A stretch of 64,000 nt of DNA from Brachionus rotundiformis (Eukaryota; Rotifera; Eurotatoria; Ploima; Brachionidae), in assembly GCA_016802295.1 (NCBI GenBank), contig JAESIW010000180.1, positions 320,752 through 384,751 of the forward strand, given 5' to 3'. Positions 43,956 to 56,742 of this stretch are shown here, piece by piece. A model generated the notes under the pieces. That model was not told where the DNA came from and did no database searches. It worked only from the letters and a program-made list of their open reading frames with translations. Every line of letters starts with the position of its first letter. Position 1 is the stretch's first letter. The position numbers and the translations under genes were made by a program.

Positions 43956-44535
43956 AATTTTTTTATAATCAGTAATTTTTACAATGATTTAATTTAACAA
44001 ACTTTAGAAAATAAAATAAAACATAATAATCAAAAATGGTAAAAAATATAAAATATCTTATTCTTTTTAATCTTTTTATTTATTTTTATACGATTAAGTA
44101 AAAAACTTATGTTTAGTTAGAATATAATCTTTAAAATATATAAATGGGGATATTTCAAATAAAAATTTAAATAAATTATCAACTAATTTTACTAAAATAA
44201 ACAAAAATTAATAATATTAAGTAAATTTTTTATTTTATGAATCTATGAAATATAAGTAATGATTTAAAAAAAAAACAAAAAAAATTAAATCACAAATTAT
44301 TTTGCTTTTAAAAGTAAAACCTAATGAAATGATGTGTGAGTTTTTTTTTGGTTGAATCGTTGTTCCAATAAAAGCCTATTTTTATTCATTCCTTTATTTG
44401 ATTTACAGAATTTAAAAATGATAGTTAGAAAAGGAAAAAGATAAATTCATAATTTTGTAAAAACCACTATTACTAGTTTGTTTGTGCAGATTTTAATTTA
44501 AAATGTATCTTTATTTAATATAAAACCAGATATTT
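43956..44535. other. AT-rich DNA
   Basis: No feature recognised. It should hold the missing 5' part of the next gene if that gene is short, but no exon is convincing. Confidence 0.5.
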
Positions 44536-44826
44536 ACCAAACACATTTCTGCGGAAATTATCTCCGAAGGACCTGAAAAGTCAAAACTAAAATTCATTGA
44601 CGCTTTTCCCGGATTGACCACAGACTCAATCGCTAGTGGTATACGCAAAGTAAAGATAAAGAATTTCACATTTTAACTTTAAATTGATCTTTATTCTTTC
44701 CATTTAGAAAAATATTTACAATTATCTATCTGACCAATTACCAGATCAAAATTTAATGGAATGTCTACCCAAATCAAATCTTATTCTAATTTTAAAAGAT
44801 AAACTATCTATTCCATCAAATTAGAT
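44536..44826 (+). CDS. 3' end of an unrecognised gene (two exons)
   Basis: Exon 44536-44651 or so after CAG: IFTKHISAEIISEGPEKSKL, then KFIDAFPGLTTDSIASGIRK, ending at a GTAAAG donor. A 3' exon follows a CATTTAG acceptor at about 44708: KNIYNYLSDQLPDQNLMECL, then PKSNLILILKDKLSIPSN and TAG. The second exon continues the frame and the first is rich in C/G-ending codons. No domain is recognised and no start was found upstream. It lies just before the synaptopodin-like gene on the same strand but ends in a stop, so it is a separate unit. Confidence 0.5.
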
Positions 44827-45487
44827 AGTAAATCGAAAGCAAATCTTTTTTTTTTAAATGTATAGAATAAGCTTCGCACAGATCAATTAAAGATTAAGTG
44901 TTTTTATCATATATCTGGATAGGTATGAGCACCAAATATTCTGAACTTGGTTTCTCGAAACATTTAAAACTCCCCAGAGATAAATTTATTTAATGATGCT
45001 TCACCCAATTTGATTCTTAATTCTTGAATATTCGATTAGATTAAAAACCAATTCTTAAATTGTATAGTTTATCTGAAATCTATTTCTAAATATCGACTCT
45101 AAATCCAATTTAAAAAAAAAATCATTTTGCCAAAACTGAGCTTTTCTTTCAATTTATAATCATAATCAAACTCAATAAGTAGAAAATATTTATTCATAAT
45201 TTTTGGAAAACAAAATCCACTAGGGGGATACTAAGGAATCTTTTTTCAAATTGAGGTTAATAGATAACCTTTTATGCTTAGTTTAGGTATTAGATATCTG
45301 ATTTATCTGCATCGAATGAACTCACCATTAGCATAAAACAATTGATTGGAGCTAGACCAGGCTATTTTTTAGTTCAGATACAAATTAAATAAATATTTTT
45401 CTAAGCTAGTTTAAATGTCGATTCAATCAGCTTAAGACCAAATGTTCCAATTCTTAGTCTGAAAGAATTAGAAACAAAATTTTTCTA
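44827..45487. other. intergenic DNA upstream of the PDZ gene
   Basis: Stop-dense, moderately AT-rich. Presumably carries the promoter and 5' untranslated region of the gene at 45488; no motif stands out. Confidence 0.5.
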
Positions 45488-48400
45488 ATGGCAAGCTATT
45501 GGAGCCGAAATTCAGTCAAAAACAGAGAGTCCTCTTGTTTGAAAACATTCTATTTAGAAGGTAAATCGCCATGGGGCTTTCGCATCACACTCGATCCTGA
45601 CAACCAATTGCTCATTCACAAAGTAACCAATTCAACGCATGTCAAGCTTGGTGTTTAACTTTTTTTGCTTTGTTTAGGTAAGGTCTAGAAGCAAAGCAGA
45701 TTTGGCAGGTCTTAAAGAAAACGATATCATTCTGCTAATCAACGACCTGTGCGCCCAAAGTCTAACTCTGTCCCAAGCTAGTGATCTGATAGAATCGGCA
45801 CAAAACTTAAGCTTGTTTGTTCTGACTAATTCTAGCCTGGAATCATCAAAGTAAATATTTATATGCTGATTTGTTGCGTAATAAACTGAATGCAGACACT
45901 AATAAATGATAGAAATAGATTATTTGATAAGGGTCACTATGTGTTGCTTAAAATTTAATTTATGAAATCTATCAGATACTTCTTGAAGCATACATGGCCT
46001 CCATTAATAAAAATAAGATTATGAAAAAGAAAAATTGATTAATATGCCTTTGTTCTTATGTTTAAAATTTATTTTTAGAGTATAAAAAAAATTATGATTA
46101 TGAATATTATCTTTTTTCCTTAATTCGAAAATTATTCCTCCAGTTCGATCTGCTTATCTGTTAGTACTTTTTAAAAATTGTTCATTTGAATTGGACTTTT
46201 TTTTTAAATATTTGGTTTAGAACTTAAAGTTAAGATTTTAAGATTAGTTTTAAATAGCTAGTTGATTTATTAGAAAAGAAAACTTTTTATTTAATAATAG
46301 GTTTCATCTATTTTAATATAAAAGATAATTTTGCCAAAATTCACTCAAGCTAAGATTTTTGTTTGAGCAAAACTAGGAGCATATTTGATTAAGGTCAAAA
46401 TTAAAGGTTTTTTTCTTAAATTTTACATAACCTGTCAATAATAATTTATTAAAAAAAATATTCTTAAAGGTAGGCTAATTAAAGAAAATATATATATAAC
46501 TTTTAAAATATTGTTTTCTTAATTGAAATAATATTAAAAGAAAAGCTAAAATAAACTATCAAAATTAATTTTTGAACTCTTTCGATCAACTTTATTTATT
46601 TAAAGATTTTGTTGATGATAATAAGGGTAACATGTATCATAAATAAATGATAAATGTTTACATAGTCTTTTAGAAACGAGGAGGAACACGACTGAAACAA
46701 TTCAATATCTTTAAATTTAATTTTAGATATTTTTTTTTTTATGTTCATTAGTATAAGATTTTTAATTAATTATTAGAAAATATTTAACTAGAGCGGATAG
46801 GAGAAATCAAGCCATATCATATGAAAGTTCAACCAATTTTTTACCACATACAACTTGTAATCTAATTTTTTAAATAAATCTAATATTATTTTTTAGCATT
46901 TTTATTCCACTATGATCATATTTAAAAATTATTTCTTCTTGTTTTAATTTTAATTAAAACATTTGAAAAAAAAATCAAATTAAATAAAATAAATTAGTTT
47001 TTTATTCATTGGTATATGGTACCAAATTTTTATCTTCAAAGAGGCAAACGAGCTTAGCAAAAGTTTTAATATTGAAAAAACTGTTTTAACTTTATTTATT
47101 TTTGCATTACAGAACTAATTTTAAAATTAATTTTATTTTTTTAATCGAAATAGTGTTTACTTAGCAATCTTATTTTTATTTTATCTTTGTATAATTTATC
47201 TTCTTTCGAACAAAAAAGTTTAAAAGCTAAGAAAAAATTTTTGATTGAATAAATTCTGCCTATTTTTATTCCCTAACATTTAACATTTATTATTTAACAG
47301 TGCTTGTACCAACCTCGAAACATTGCATTCGATTCCAATACAAATGGTTGAATCTAAATGCACAGATGCCATGGCAGTATTTAATCGAAAAAAAATCATT
47401 ATCTATCTAAATATTCTATACAATAATTTAAATAGGGAGAAAATAAAATATTATCTTTTTTTTATTTTATTATAAATGAGAAAATGTTCGATTTCTACTT
47501 TTCACATTTTTCTATTTTAAGGCAGAGAGAATTAAGCAAGAATTGCCAACAAGAGGACATGTTTGCCGAGATGGTTGGTGCGCGCGGTAATCACCGCATC
47601 CTAAACGCCAACACAGCGTTCCAAAAGTTTCAATTGCCAGATAATTTTACCAAGGACAACTTGCTGCTGAAAGAAACCGTGCCGCGCAGGGCTAATTACA
47701 GCAGCAGCCACAGAGCCAGGGACTACAATCGAAACTATTATTCTGCAGCAGAAAGCAACGGTGAAGAGGAGTACGAAACTAGAGGCAAGAGATTCAACAC
47801 CAAAAGTAATTATATGCACAATTCTAGAAATGATGATGATAAAAAAGTTTCATATGCTTCCATAACGCTAAGGCAGCCACTTAAAGATTCTAATTATTTC
47901 AGTGATACGGAAGCTTTCCATAACCCTAATAAACTTCGCATTAGAAATTCATCCAATAGCAGCAGATTTCAAAAGAATACAGCTTCTTATCGTAGCTTGG
48001 AACAGCAGCAATTGCAGCAAAGCAAAGAAAAACAATTTTTGAGATCAAATTCTCTGAATAGCTATAATCCAACTAATCCAAATGCAAATGCGAATATTTA
48101 TAATAATCATATTGAAACAGATAATCAGAAATTCAAAGCGAACAACTTGAATTATAATATTGAAAATCATAATAGCATTGATAGTTCGAGTCAGGTACAG
48201 AGAACATCGGTAAGCTCTATTAGAGGAATGTTCGATCAAGCACACACAGCTAATTTTAATCGTCAACCACACGGCTTTTCCAAGTTGAGCAATTTTTATG
48301 GCGCCAGAAATCCTGTTCAGTCACCACCACCGCAGGCTCAGTTTGCCAATCCTCATGTATGGTCACCACCACCAACTGTTCAACCTTCAGCTTCCATTAG

Positions 48401-51400
48401 AGGTAACAATTTGTCATTGTTTCGATAGAAAAAGCCATTTTTTGCATCATTTTATTTAAATAAATTAGTTGAAGTTCTCTGGATAACTAAAATACCAGCT
48501 CCGGTCAACTAAATTGTCTATTATCTCATGCCAAAGGAAGTTGTAGTATTTAACACTGTGTAAAATAGGAGTTGGACCAGTTACTTATTATTTTTTAAGA
48601 CTTATTTTTGAGGCTGTTTACTTTATTTATTGTTTTAAAGGCCACGAACCACCAGATCCTAACAGGTACGGATTCGATAGAAAAATAAAGGTTAATAACA
48701 AATTATCTAGAATAAAAAAAAATAAATAAATATTTGCTATTGTTGCCATTTTTATTAATTTTGTGGTAAAAGAAAGGGTACAAGCTGTCCAGGCTCGTAA
48801 TTATTTGGGCAAAACTGCCCAAAAAACACTAAAAAATAAGCCAGCAGGCTAAGATTTAACTTTTTCAGATAATCTTTATTAATTTATTTGCCAAGAAAAA
48901 CTACTTATAGGATTTTTTTAATTTGGCTTTCTGGCATTTGGGTGAAAAATTGTGTGGTTTATTTTGTCATGAATTTAGATAATTGGTAAATTTTTTCTTA
49001 TCTAATTGGTAAAAAGAATATTTCGCTTAATTTAATATTTTGCAAAAAAAGCTTTTAATCTTTGAACTATCTTTAGGTTAAAAAGCAGATAATTAGATAT
49101 TACTATGTAAAATTTGAGAAAAAGAGTTAAAATGATATGAAACTGTTAAAAAGATCATGAAAGTTCCTTAATTTTTATTTTTCTGATTTAGCTTATTTTA
49201 AATTTTTTTATGCTTTTTTTTGCATTGAACCATTTTGAACCAAAAAAGAATAAATTCCGTGTGATTTTGAGAAGTATATATTAGTTATGATATAACAAAA
49301 AATAACACCAATAAGAAATTTATTGATCTACGATAACAATAATTTATTTTTAATATTTATTTTACAATAGTTTAAAAGTATTTTATTTTTAGAAGAAAAT
49401 AAAATTATTAATTAATTTATTGAACCATCAAAACTTTAAGCTTCTAAGTTTTTATCTTTAAAATATAATCTTTATTTTCTTTTAAATTTAAGACATATAT
49501 CTATCATATATTAATATATTAAATGAATAAATTTTGATAGTATTTTTATCATTTTTTGCAACTTTTTGATTTTATATCGATCTAAAAAAATCCAAAACTT
49601 CTAATTAGTTTCAAATATGCTTAAAATACTTTTTTAAAACTCTTTGATTAATTAAAAATTAACACTTTTCAATAAATTAAAAGATGAGCCCTATGAAGAT
49701 CCAATTGAGGCAAAATATGAGCGACAAATGGGTTCCGAACTAGCCAAGCCGTCTTCAAGTAAACTTAATTCTTAAAAGAATATGTTTTAAGTATCTTTTA
49801 AAATAGATGCCAATTATTCGGACTCTTATTTTTACAGCTCTAGTGTTCATAATTATCCGACTATTGAAGATCAAAAAAAACTAGCTAGGACAATAGTCGA
49901 AACACTAGAAGGCTCTAATCCAGCCACTTCTAAGTACCACTTAAAGAAACAAAGATTTCAAAAACAGTCAAGTAGAGATGGTTATGACAGTGAGGGTCCT
50001 CGATCTGGAGCACACTACTCATCATCTGGTCAGGAGTTTTTTCCTCCTCAAGAAGATGCAAAACCGGTCAATAGCTACATTTATGATGAAAGCCTACCAG
50101 ACATTATTAAACGAAGTATTGCACAAGCTAGTATGAATGACCCGGTACGTCTGGTTGTTGCGCCGGATAGCTTCAAATCTCAGCATTACACAGAGCATAC
50201 CACTCATACTCAAATGCCACCAAGAGCCGCCATGTCTTTGGCTGCTGCACTAGAGAACACTCAATCAAAAGGCGGAAGAGGTGCTCAAATATTTCAAAGA
50301 AGAAAAGAAAAATCAGAAAAATGGGTTGTGGATGAGACCAATGTAAAACGTGTACCTGGTCAGCCACCTTTACCAAAACCTCAGCCACAAGTTTATCAGC
50401 CGGTAATTTTTAACTATCATACACCAAATTACTTACAATTAATTATTATCTATAAATTTTTTTTTCATTATTCAAATAATAACTTTAACTGATTGATACT
50501 TAGCATTAAATTAATTAAAATCTCTTCTATATAATATCATTTAAAATTAAAGATGATTTTTGACCTGATTATTTTAGTTCGTTTAAAAATTTTAAATTTA
50601 AAACAATTAAAAAAGATTCTAAATATAAATCTGTATATATTTCTTAATTTGAATTAAATTAATAAAAATAAGATTAATTTTTAATTTAATAATTAATACA
50701 AAAAATTGTGTGATTAAAATTTTTAATTATTCTTAAGATAAAATTTATTACATTTTTTATTCTAATTAAAGCAAGAATTTATCGAGCCAAGACCAATTCA
50801 CAATGAGCACAAACTTGAACAATTCAGTAACCAACCTAATTCAAAATTTACTGACTTTAATAATAAGCCAAGAGGTTGGGGAAACAATTCAGGTATGCTT
50901 AAGATTTAAAATTTACCAAAAAATCTTAATCATCTTTTCAAGACTCTAATATCGTGCATCCAGTCAACATGGCTATTGAAAATTTATCTCATGAGATAAA
51001 CAAAGAGACAAGACAAGTGCCCTTGGAGCATCACCCAAATAAAATAGACGTATCTGGTTGGAATAATATGAAAAATCAATCTCAAACTCAGCACCAAAAC
51101 TACACCATTTCTAAAGATGGTATCATGAATTTGAAGGCCAAGTTTTACGAGTCGGCAAAAATGAACGAACAAAAGCCCTTCGATTTGATTGCCCATCATC
51201 AACCATTAAAAAAAATAACTTCACATGATCAATATTTATTTTCTAATAAACAGTCGCCAAATGTGCTTAAGGTAGCGCTGGGCAACAACAGTAAGTCAAG
51301 TGAAAGTCCGAATAGTAACAATTATTCGAGTGGTTACATGAGCGATTCGATGACCGGGTATTTGTATGGTCAGCATGATGATATTGCAGCTAGTGATTTA

Positions 51401-51403
51401 TAA
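45488..51403 (+). CDS. SYNPO2: synaptopodin-2-like PDZ protein (SYNPO2/SYNPO2L family)
   Basis: Exons: 45488-45622, 45678-45850, 47522-48402, probably 48641-48690 and 49689-49758, then 49807-50402, 50772-50892, 50943-51403. The two short middle exons are the least certain. Exons 1-2 form a PDZ domain with carboxylate loop SPWGFR, then KVRSRSKADLAGLKENDIIL and a closing beta strand LSLFVLT. A long Asn/Ser/Gln-rich disordered region follows, with polyproline stretches. The block LENTQSKGGRGAQIFQRRKE, then KSEKWVVDETNVKRVPGQ, is the synaptopodin signature. Vertebrate members bind actin, alpha-actinin and filamin at Z-discs and stress fibres; a muscle Z-disc role here is inference. PDZ-LIM proteins such as ZASP share the PDZ type but not this block. 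Confidence 0.82.
45851..47521. other. long intron of the PDZ gene
   Basis: 1.67 kb of AT-rich DNA between exons 2 and 3. A weak exon-like patch near 47300-47390 (plus: C-T-N-L-E-T-L-H-S-I-P-I-Q-M-V-E-S-K-C-T) is flanked by an AG but lacks a clear donor; an optional exon is possible. Confidence 0.5.
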
Positions 51404-53240
51404 AAATATTTCTTGCTTGATTATGAAAATTATTTTTACATTTATCTAAAATTATTTTTAACCAATTAGACAAAAAAAGGAGAATTTTTCAAAGGCATGG
51501 TTTTTGAGAGAAGCGGCCTTAATCGGCATGATTTAAAACTCTTTTTTTTTCGTTTTAAATTAAATTAAAAAATATCAAAATTTTTAAAAAAATGTAAATG
51601 ATTTATTTAATAGATTAAAAATTTCAACTCAGCATTTAAAATATATTCAACAATAAATGATAAATTATTTTGTTTTAAATAAAATTTACTAAAATTATTT
51701 TTTTTTTCAATTTTTTAGTTAAGTTTTATTAAAAATTAATTTTTTTTGTTAATAATAGGTTAATTTATTAATTTTTTTAGAATATTTTAAAGTATTCTTA
51801 AGAGCTTAATTGATTTGGTATTTCCTAAGCAGATGGTACCAAGTTATAATTCAAACCTAGCCTAATTTAAAAGCAAAATATCGTAGTCTTATCTTGGAAA
51901 GGCCTTGATTTTAGGGGTATGAAAATGAGGAGAATGTGGACCAAACTACCATAATATTAAATACGAATCTCTAAGTTTTTTGAACTTTGACAATAATTTC
52001 AAAAAGTTAAAATTTTAATTTTGTTAAGCTTTGTATTAATTTACAAATCTCATTAATTATTTTTGATTTTTTTTAAGTTAAAAGTAACTGATTTATTTAA
52101 AAGGCTGATGAAAAAACTAATATTTAATAATAACTAAGAATTCCTGATAAGATAGCAGAGTATAAATTTTTAGATTCTGTGAACTTTCTTTCAAGTGAAG
52201 AAACCCAATAATAGGCAAATAACTAATTTTTTGGCTCTTTTTAAGCTTATCAGCTGATGTTAGCTTTACTTACGCCCAAAAGTACTAGGTTTATTTACAC
52301 CCATCTGAATTGTCCTACCATTGCGCATTCTTCCAAAGAAAAGTTCCAATCTATATTAAAAAATAAAAGGCAACTCAGAAAATGATGGAATAGTTTCAGA
52401 TTTGGAATATGATAAGGAATTTTCAACAGGTTAGCGGATACATTAACTATTATCTATTTTATGTGAGGTAGGTGGCTTTGATAGTCAATACCTTTTTAAA
52501 AAAGACTTCAGTAACACGAAAACAGTATTATAGTTGGGAAAGCCGATGTATCAGAAAGTGGTCTCAGAGTCGTCAATGGACAATTAGTATCCTTTTCAAT
52601 GATGTAGTGGTCGAGCGAGAAAAGTCCAACCACAATTCACATCAACAATCAAGCGGTGCTAAAACCTTGGCAGCTTTCGAGCCAAGTTTTTTTTTCATCA
52701 ATTTTCTCAAATAAAAGTGGTCAAGCCACCACTCAATTTTTTTTTAAATGATTCATTTGACTTTTAATTATGGATAATATTTGGTATAAGAATATTTTTC
52801 AAATTAATATTTGAAATAGAAACCAAAATTTCTAGTCTAACTTTTAATCTAAAAAAAATGTAAACTTATTTTTAAAATAAACATTTAAATTCCGTTCTCT
52901 CTTTTAAAAAAAAACAACAAAAAAATTATTTCCATTAAATAAAGAGTATTATAAAAACAAAAAATAAAAGCTATTTTTATTTGTCTAGTGACCGTACAAT
53001 TTGATCTTTTGCTACCTATAAATACTTAAGTTATTAAATATTACTTTAAAAAATGTTATCTTAAAAGAAAAGATAAAAATTATTTGCCTAGCATTTAAAA
53101 GACTTGACAACCAAAGCGACTAGATTTTTAATTAGAACAGAAAAGATTTAAAACATAAAATTAAAAAGCTTTGACATTAAACTATTAGTTCTATATTTCA
53201 ACCTTTTGTTTAAATTAAATGTTTGGCACATTGTGTTGAA
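51404..53240. other. intergenic DNA with decayed coding patches
   Basis: At 52360-52700 plus-strand patches such as ENDGIVSDLEYDKEFSTG, GFDSQYLFKKDFSNTKTV and IVGKADVSESGLRVVNGQ occur in different frames with stops between. They look like a dead gene or unrecognised exons; no family assigned. The rest is AT-rich. Confidence 0.4.
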
Positions 53241-53798
53241 ATGATGGAGAATTCGGCCTTTAGCGAGTCGCATGACCGACCGATTATTCCCTCTTCGATC
53301 CGTAATGACATTGCATTTAAAAACAAAATCGGCTATTTGGGTCTTTTAGCTCAAGTGTGTACCAACTTAAGTAGAGAGTTTGATATAATTTTACAATCAA
53401 GCTTGGCACATGAAAATCAGCCAGAGACCAGAAGAGAAGCTAAAAAGTCAAAAAAACGAAAGCTAAATCACGAGAACGACCAAATTAGGTCATCAAAGCA
53501 TAAAATCTTTGATCTGTTAAGAGTAGAAGATGAAAATAAAACACAAAAAATGTGCCTGGAAAAAGTGGAAAAAAAACCCGAACCAAAATCAAGTCAATTA
53601 ACCAATGTTTCCAATAAGAGGGAAAGTTATCACCAATATGACAATATTTTCCGCTGTAATTGGTCTGGCGCAATGTGCACCTACGCCACTTATTCTTATG
53701 AAGATTTGATATTTCATTTAAATATGCATCGAAATTATCAATTGTCAAATGATTACAATTTTTATCATCACATTAAAAATCTATTAAACAATAATTAA
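53241..53798 (+). CDS. small nuclear-type protein with one C2H2-like zinc finger
   Basis: Start chosen at the M-M pair at 53241; the frame is open 18 bp further up but without ATG. About 185 residues: a helix-prone N-terminal part (FKNKIGYLGLLAQVCTNLSR), a basic nuclear-localisation-like run (KKSKKRKL) and a C-terminal finger, C-N-W-S-G-A-M-C then twelve residues, H-L-N-M-H. The Cys spacing of six is longer than the classical two to four. Single exon. Family not recognised; DNA binding is inference. Confidence 0.65.
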   Translation: MMENSAFSESHDRPIIPSSIRNDIAFKNKIGYLGLLAQVCTNLSREFDIILQSSLAHENQPETRREAKKSKKRKLNHENDQIRSSKHKIFDLLRVEDENKTQKMCLEKVEKKPEPKSSQLTNVSNKRESYHQYDNIFRCNWSGAMCTYATYSYEDLIFHLNMHRNYQLSNDYNFYHHIKNLLNNN

Positions 53799-54717
53799 TT
53801 TGTTTTAGTCATTTGAATTTTATGTATATTTTTTTAAACTTTTTTACAATAAATCTCATAATATCATTATTAATAATCTTGAAACTTATTCATCATAAAT
53901 AATTTAGGATCTATGATTACGACATAATCAAAAAAAAGCCTAAAAAAGAGATAAGATAATAAATTTTTTAATATTTTAGATTCAAGTTTAAGTAATTAAT
54001 TTCATATCTCAATAATAATTAACCAAGCTCCTTTGAGCTCTAGGTATGCAATCAAGCTTGCTAAGAAAAACAATTGATGAAATAAATTTTAAACAGGTGA
54101 TTCAGAATTTTACATAAAATCAATTTGGTCGCTCTCTAGGCCATTAATTTGTAAGAATATACTAGGTCAAGTGATTAGCAAGCAAATATAAAACAAAATG
54201 TACTGGTCTATGATTTTAGGCCAAAATTACTTCCTTTGTATAAAAATTTAAAATAAATAATAAAAATAAATCTGAAAACTTAATTCAGAAAATGTTTATT
54301 TTTATTTAATTTGCCATTATTTGATCAAATTAAACTAGAAACTAATAAATATGATAGGAAAAGTTTATGATCTGATTAATTTTGTCATAGAATTATTCAA
54401 AAGATAAATCTGTGTAAATTTATCTTAAAATTTAGCTAAATAATTTTGTCTAAACCAAATTTGGTTTGAACATAGTTGAAATCAAAAACTTTTAGAGATA
54501 ATTTCTAAAAATTATCTTTTTTCCTCAATAGTGGCACTTGTATCATTTAAACAATGGCAAAAAATTAAACTTGTATTTTATTTCCCAAATATACAAAAAA
54601 AGAATAAATAGATTTTTTTTTCTTAAAAAAAACGAACGGAATTTAAAAAAAAATTTCTTTTTCGAAATCTTAAAATAAATAATATAAAAAGATGTCTAAA
54701 AATAGATAATAATTATT
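53799..54717. other. AT-rich intergenic DNA
   Basis: Between convergent genes; no further gene or repeat recognised. Confidence 0.55.
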
Positions 54718-55737
54718 TTATTTGTTGCCTAATTGGTCTATATGTACATCAATATGGTTTATCAACTGTTCGGTGTTGTTAGACAAATAAAGACAAAACA
54801 TACAGACTACGTCCGGGTTACCTTTACAATTTTCCATATGATTTTGGTATATCTCATCGCTAATTGTGTCAATTTGTACAGTGACCAAGCACTTTGGACA
54901 CTTAAACAGCTTACTCTCGTCAATTTTCTCGCATTCACTTGATCTGACTTGCAGTTCTTTGTTTAATGACAAATCCTGATCTATGGCAATGTAACCATTT
55001 GCATTATACAAATAAAATTCAGGAATTTCTTCATTGGTCAAAGTTTTTTCCTCAAGCTCCTCAATCGGCTCTGGTACGTTCCTCATTTTCTCAAACAATT
55101 CAGCTATGTTGTCCAAAATTTTATTCTGTTTGGCTAATCTATCTTTTATTTTGAGGTTATTCGAATTAATATGCTGCATTTGCTCACTCCATTTGCTATC
55201 CAAACTGGTACCTTTTTCAGGATTTTTTTCCAATTTTTCCAAAAGTTCATCTCTTGTTTGGGTCAAAGATGCCAATTTTCCATCAGTATAATTGTAAGCA
55301 ATACTGCTCCATAGATTTTTGACCAAATATTCCATCGAATCCTTTAGTTTGTCTGGATTGGTGAAAATTCTGTTAGCCTCGGTCAAGTTTACTTCGATTT
55401 TTTCGATCAAACTGGCCGAGTCTATGTCGCAAAACGCATCCAATCTGGCCTGTTTCTTGAGCTGCATTCTGAGTTCATGATTTTCAGTCTTGTAGGCATT
55501 CAAAAGCGCTGATAAGTTGAGGATTTGTTTTTCCATTTGTTTGTAATCCGGGTCCTGACTTGCAGCCATGAATGAACTCGAACCTGTGTCGTCCAAGTGA
55601 TTGCGCAAAGTCGATTGACTCGAGTTGAGTTCGTTTTGGTTTATACAGTTCATAACTGGTCTGTAAGAATAGTCATTGGTGACCAACGAATCCGACAGAA
55701 CCACTATGCTCTCAATTGAGTTGCCGTGTTCTTCCAT
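54718..55737 (-). CDS. coiled-coil protein with C-terminal zinc fingers, paralogue A
   Basis: Single exon, 339 residues. The N-terminal half opens with SIESIVVLSDS, then a coiled-coil stretch (LLNAYKTENHELRMQLKKQA) and a conserved helical block IEKIEVNLTEANRIF, EYLVKNLWSSIAYNY, TRDELLEKLEKN. This half is closely related to the gene at 61835-63625 (+). The C-terminus differs: a zinc-binding pair FKCPKCLVTVQ with H-M-E-N-C, then VCMFCLYL with H-I-D-V-H. Coiled coil plus terminal fingers recalls adaptor proteins of the TANK/TAX1BP1 type, but there is no sequence proof. Function unknown. Confidence 0.8.
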   Translation of the reverse strand: MEEHGNSIESIVVLSDSLVTNDYSYRPVMNCINQNELNSSQSTLRNHLDDTGSSSFMAASQDPDYKQMEKQILNLSALLNAYKTENHELRMQLKKQARLDAFCDIDSASLIEKIEVNLTEANRIFTNPDKLKDSMEYLVKNLWSSIAYNYTDGKLASLTQTRDELLEKLEKNPEKGTSLDSKWSEQMQHINSNNLKIKDRLAKQNKILDNIAELFEKMRNVPEPIEELEEKTLTNEEIPEFYLYNANGYIAIDQDLSLNKELQVRSSECEKIDESKLFKCPKCLVTVQIDTISDEIYQNHMENCKGNPDVVCMFCLYLSNNTEQLINHIDVHIDQLGNK

Positions 55738-56006
55738 TCTTTAAAAATATTTAAAATAGTTTAAAACATAAATTTCTACCTGTTGATTATGAAATTTAAT
55801 TAATTTAGCTTTTATTCATTCAAGTTATAATTTTTTATTTTCTTTAAATTTGCTATAAGTATGCACAATTTTTTATCTTTTTCTCTTTAAATCAAAGAGA
55901 GAGAGAGTGTATTCACAAAGCTTATAGTCTTGGAAATAGATCTTTTTGCACTGGTTATATTCAATAAGCTTAAAGATCTGGTAAAGAGAAGATTTGGAAA
56001 AAAATT
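55738..56006. other. AT-rich DNA, promoter side of paralogue A
   Basis: Contains a short GA-repeat near 55899-55908 and little else. Confidence 0.5.
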
Positions 56007-56023
56007 CGTCCCTAGGTGGATTC

Positions 56024-56060
<37 letters not shown>

Positions 56061-56080
56061 GCCGATTGCGCCATAGAGAC
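56007..56080 (-). tRNA. tRNA-Asn(GUU)
   Basis: 74-nt cloverleaf. Acceptor GTCTCTA pairs with TAGGGAC, including a G-T wobble; D-arm region GGCGCAATCGG; anticodon stem-loop CGGCTGTTAACCG with GTT; T arm GGTGGTTCGAATCCACC; discriminator G. It is close to the animal tRNA-Asn consensus. Single copy here; A/T-rich flanks with a T-run after the 3' end. Confidence 0.97.
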
Positions 56081-56255
56081 TTATTTGTACACTTTGCTTT
56101 TGGTTTCAGTTAAAACCGCATACTTGATAACAAAAAAACTTTTAAATTAATTAATTTTTTTAATAATTGAATTCATGTTCTTATTATATCTTTGACTTTG
56201 GTTCTCTTATCTACAAATAAGTATAAATTTAAATTTTATAAACTTTTTAATACTT
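56081..56255. other. AT-rich spacer
   Basis: No feature recognised. Confidence 0.5.
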
Positions 56256-56742
56256 CAAAGTTTCATCTGATTGAAAATAAATGGCAAGGAAAAATATTTT
56301 ATCAAGCATTCAAACAAATAATAAATTTACCAGAGTGCACAGTCGGCACCGCTAGAGAACATAGTGCGGAGATACAGGTTACGTTGGGCTGGACACGTAA
56401 GAAGGTATGCAGACCACCGATGGGAAAAGAAAGTGCTTTTCGGTGATCTTGTTGGTGGAAAACAGGGGCGTGGCAGGCCGAGGTTGGAGTGGACTAACTG
56501 TTTCGAAAGCGATTTGGAAAGGGCAGGCATCAAGAAAGGCCAGTGGACATAGATGGCAAAGAAAGGACCGTGTGGCGCGATGCGATCTCGTACCTAACTT
56601 CGACTTCGAAGAAATAGGACCCTTATTATTATTATTATTATTATTAATAATACAAAGTTTCATTTGATTGAAAATAAATGGCAAGGAAAAATGCTTAATT
56701 ATTCAAAAATATTTTATTAAGCATTCAAACAAATAATAAATT
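56256..56742 (+). mobile_element. LINE 3' fragment inside a long flanking direct repeat
   Basis: Insert at about 56328-56652. Its coding part reads YRLRWAGHVRRYADHRWEKK, then VLFGDLVGGKQGRGRPRLEW and D-L-E-R-A-G-I-K-K-G-Q-W; after a frameshift near the GQW codons it resumes K-E-R-T-V-W-R-D-A-I-S-Y-L and stops. This is the standard C-terminal end of LINE ORF2 (RLRW-GHV ... RGRP ... W). A TTA microsatellite (56626-56647) is the tail. The flanks 56256-56327 and 56653-56742 are direct repeats; the second holds about 18 extra bases. Confidence 0.88.

Noticed and set aside
56379..56684. Minus-strand 101-codon frame over the LINE fragment
   Set aside because: Antisense to recognisable LINE C-terminal coding sequence.
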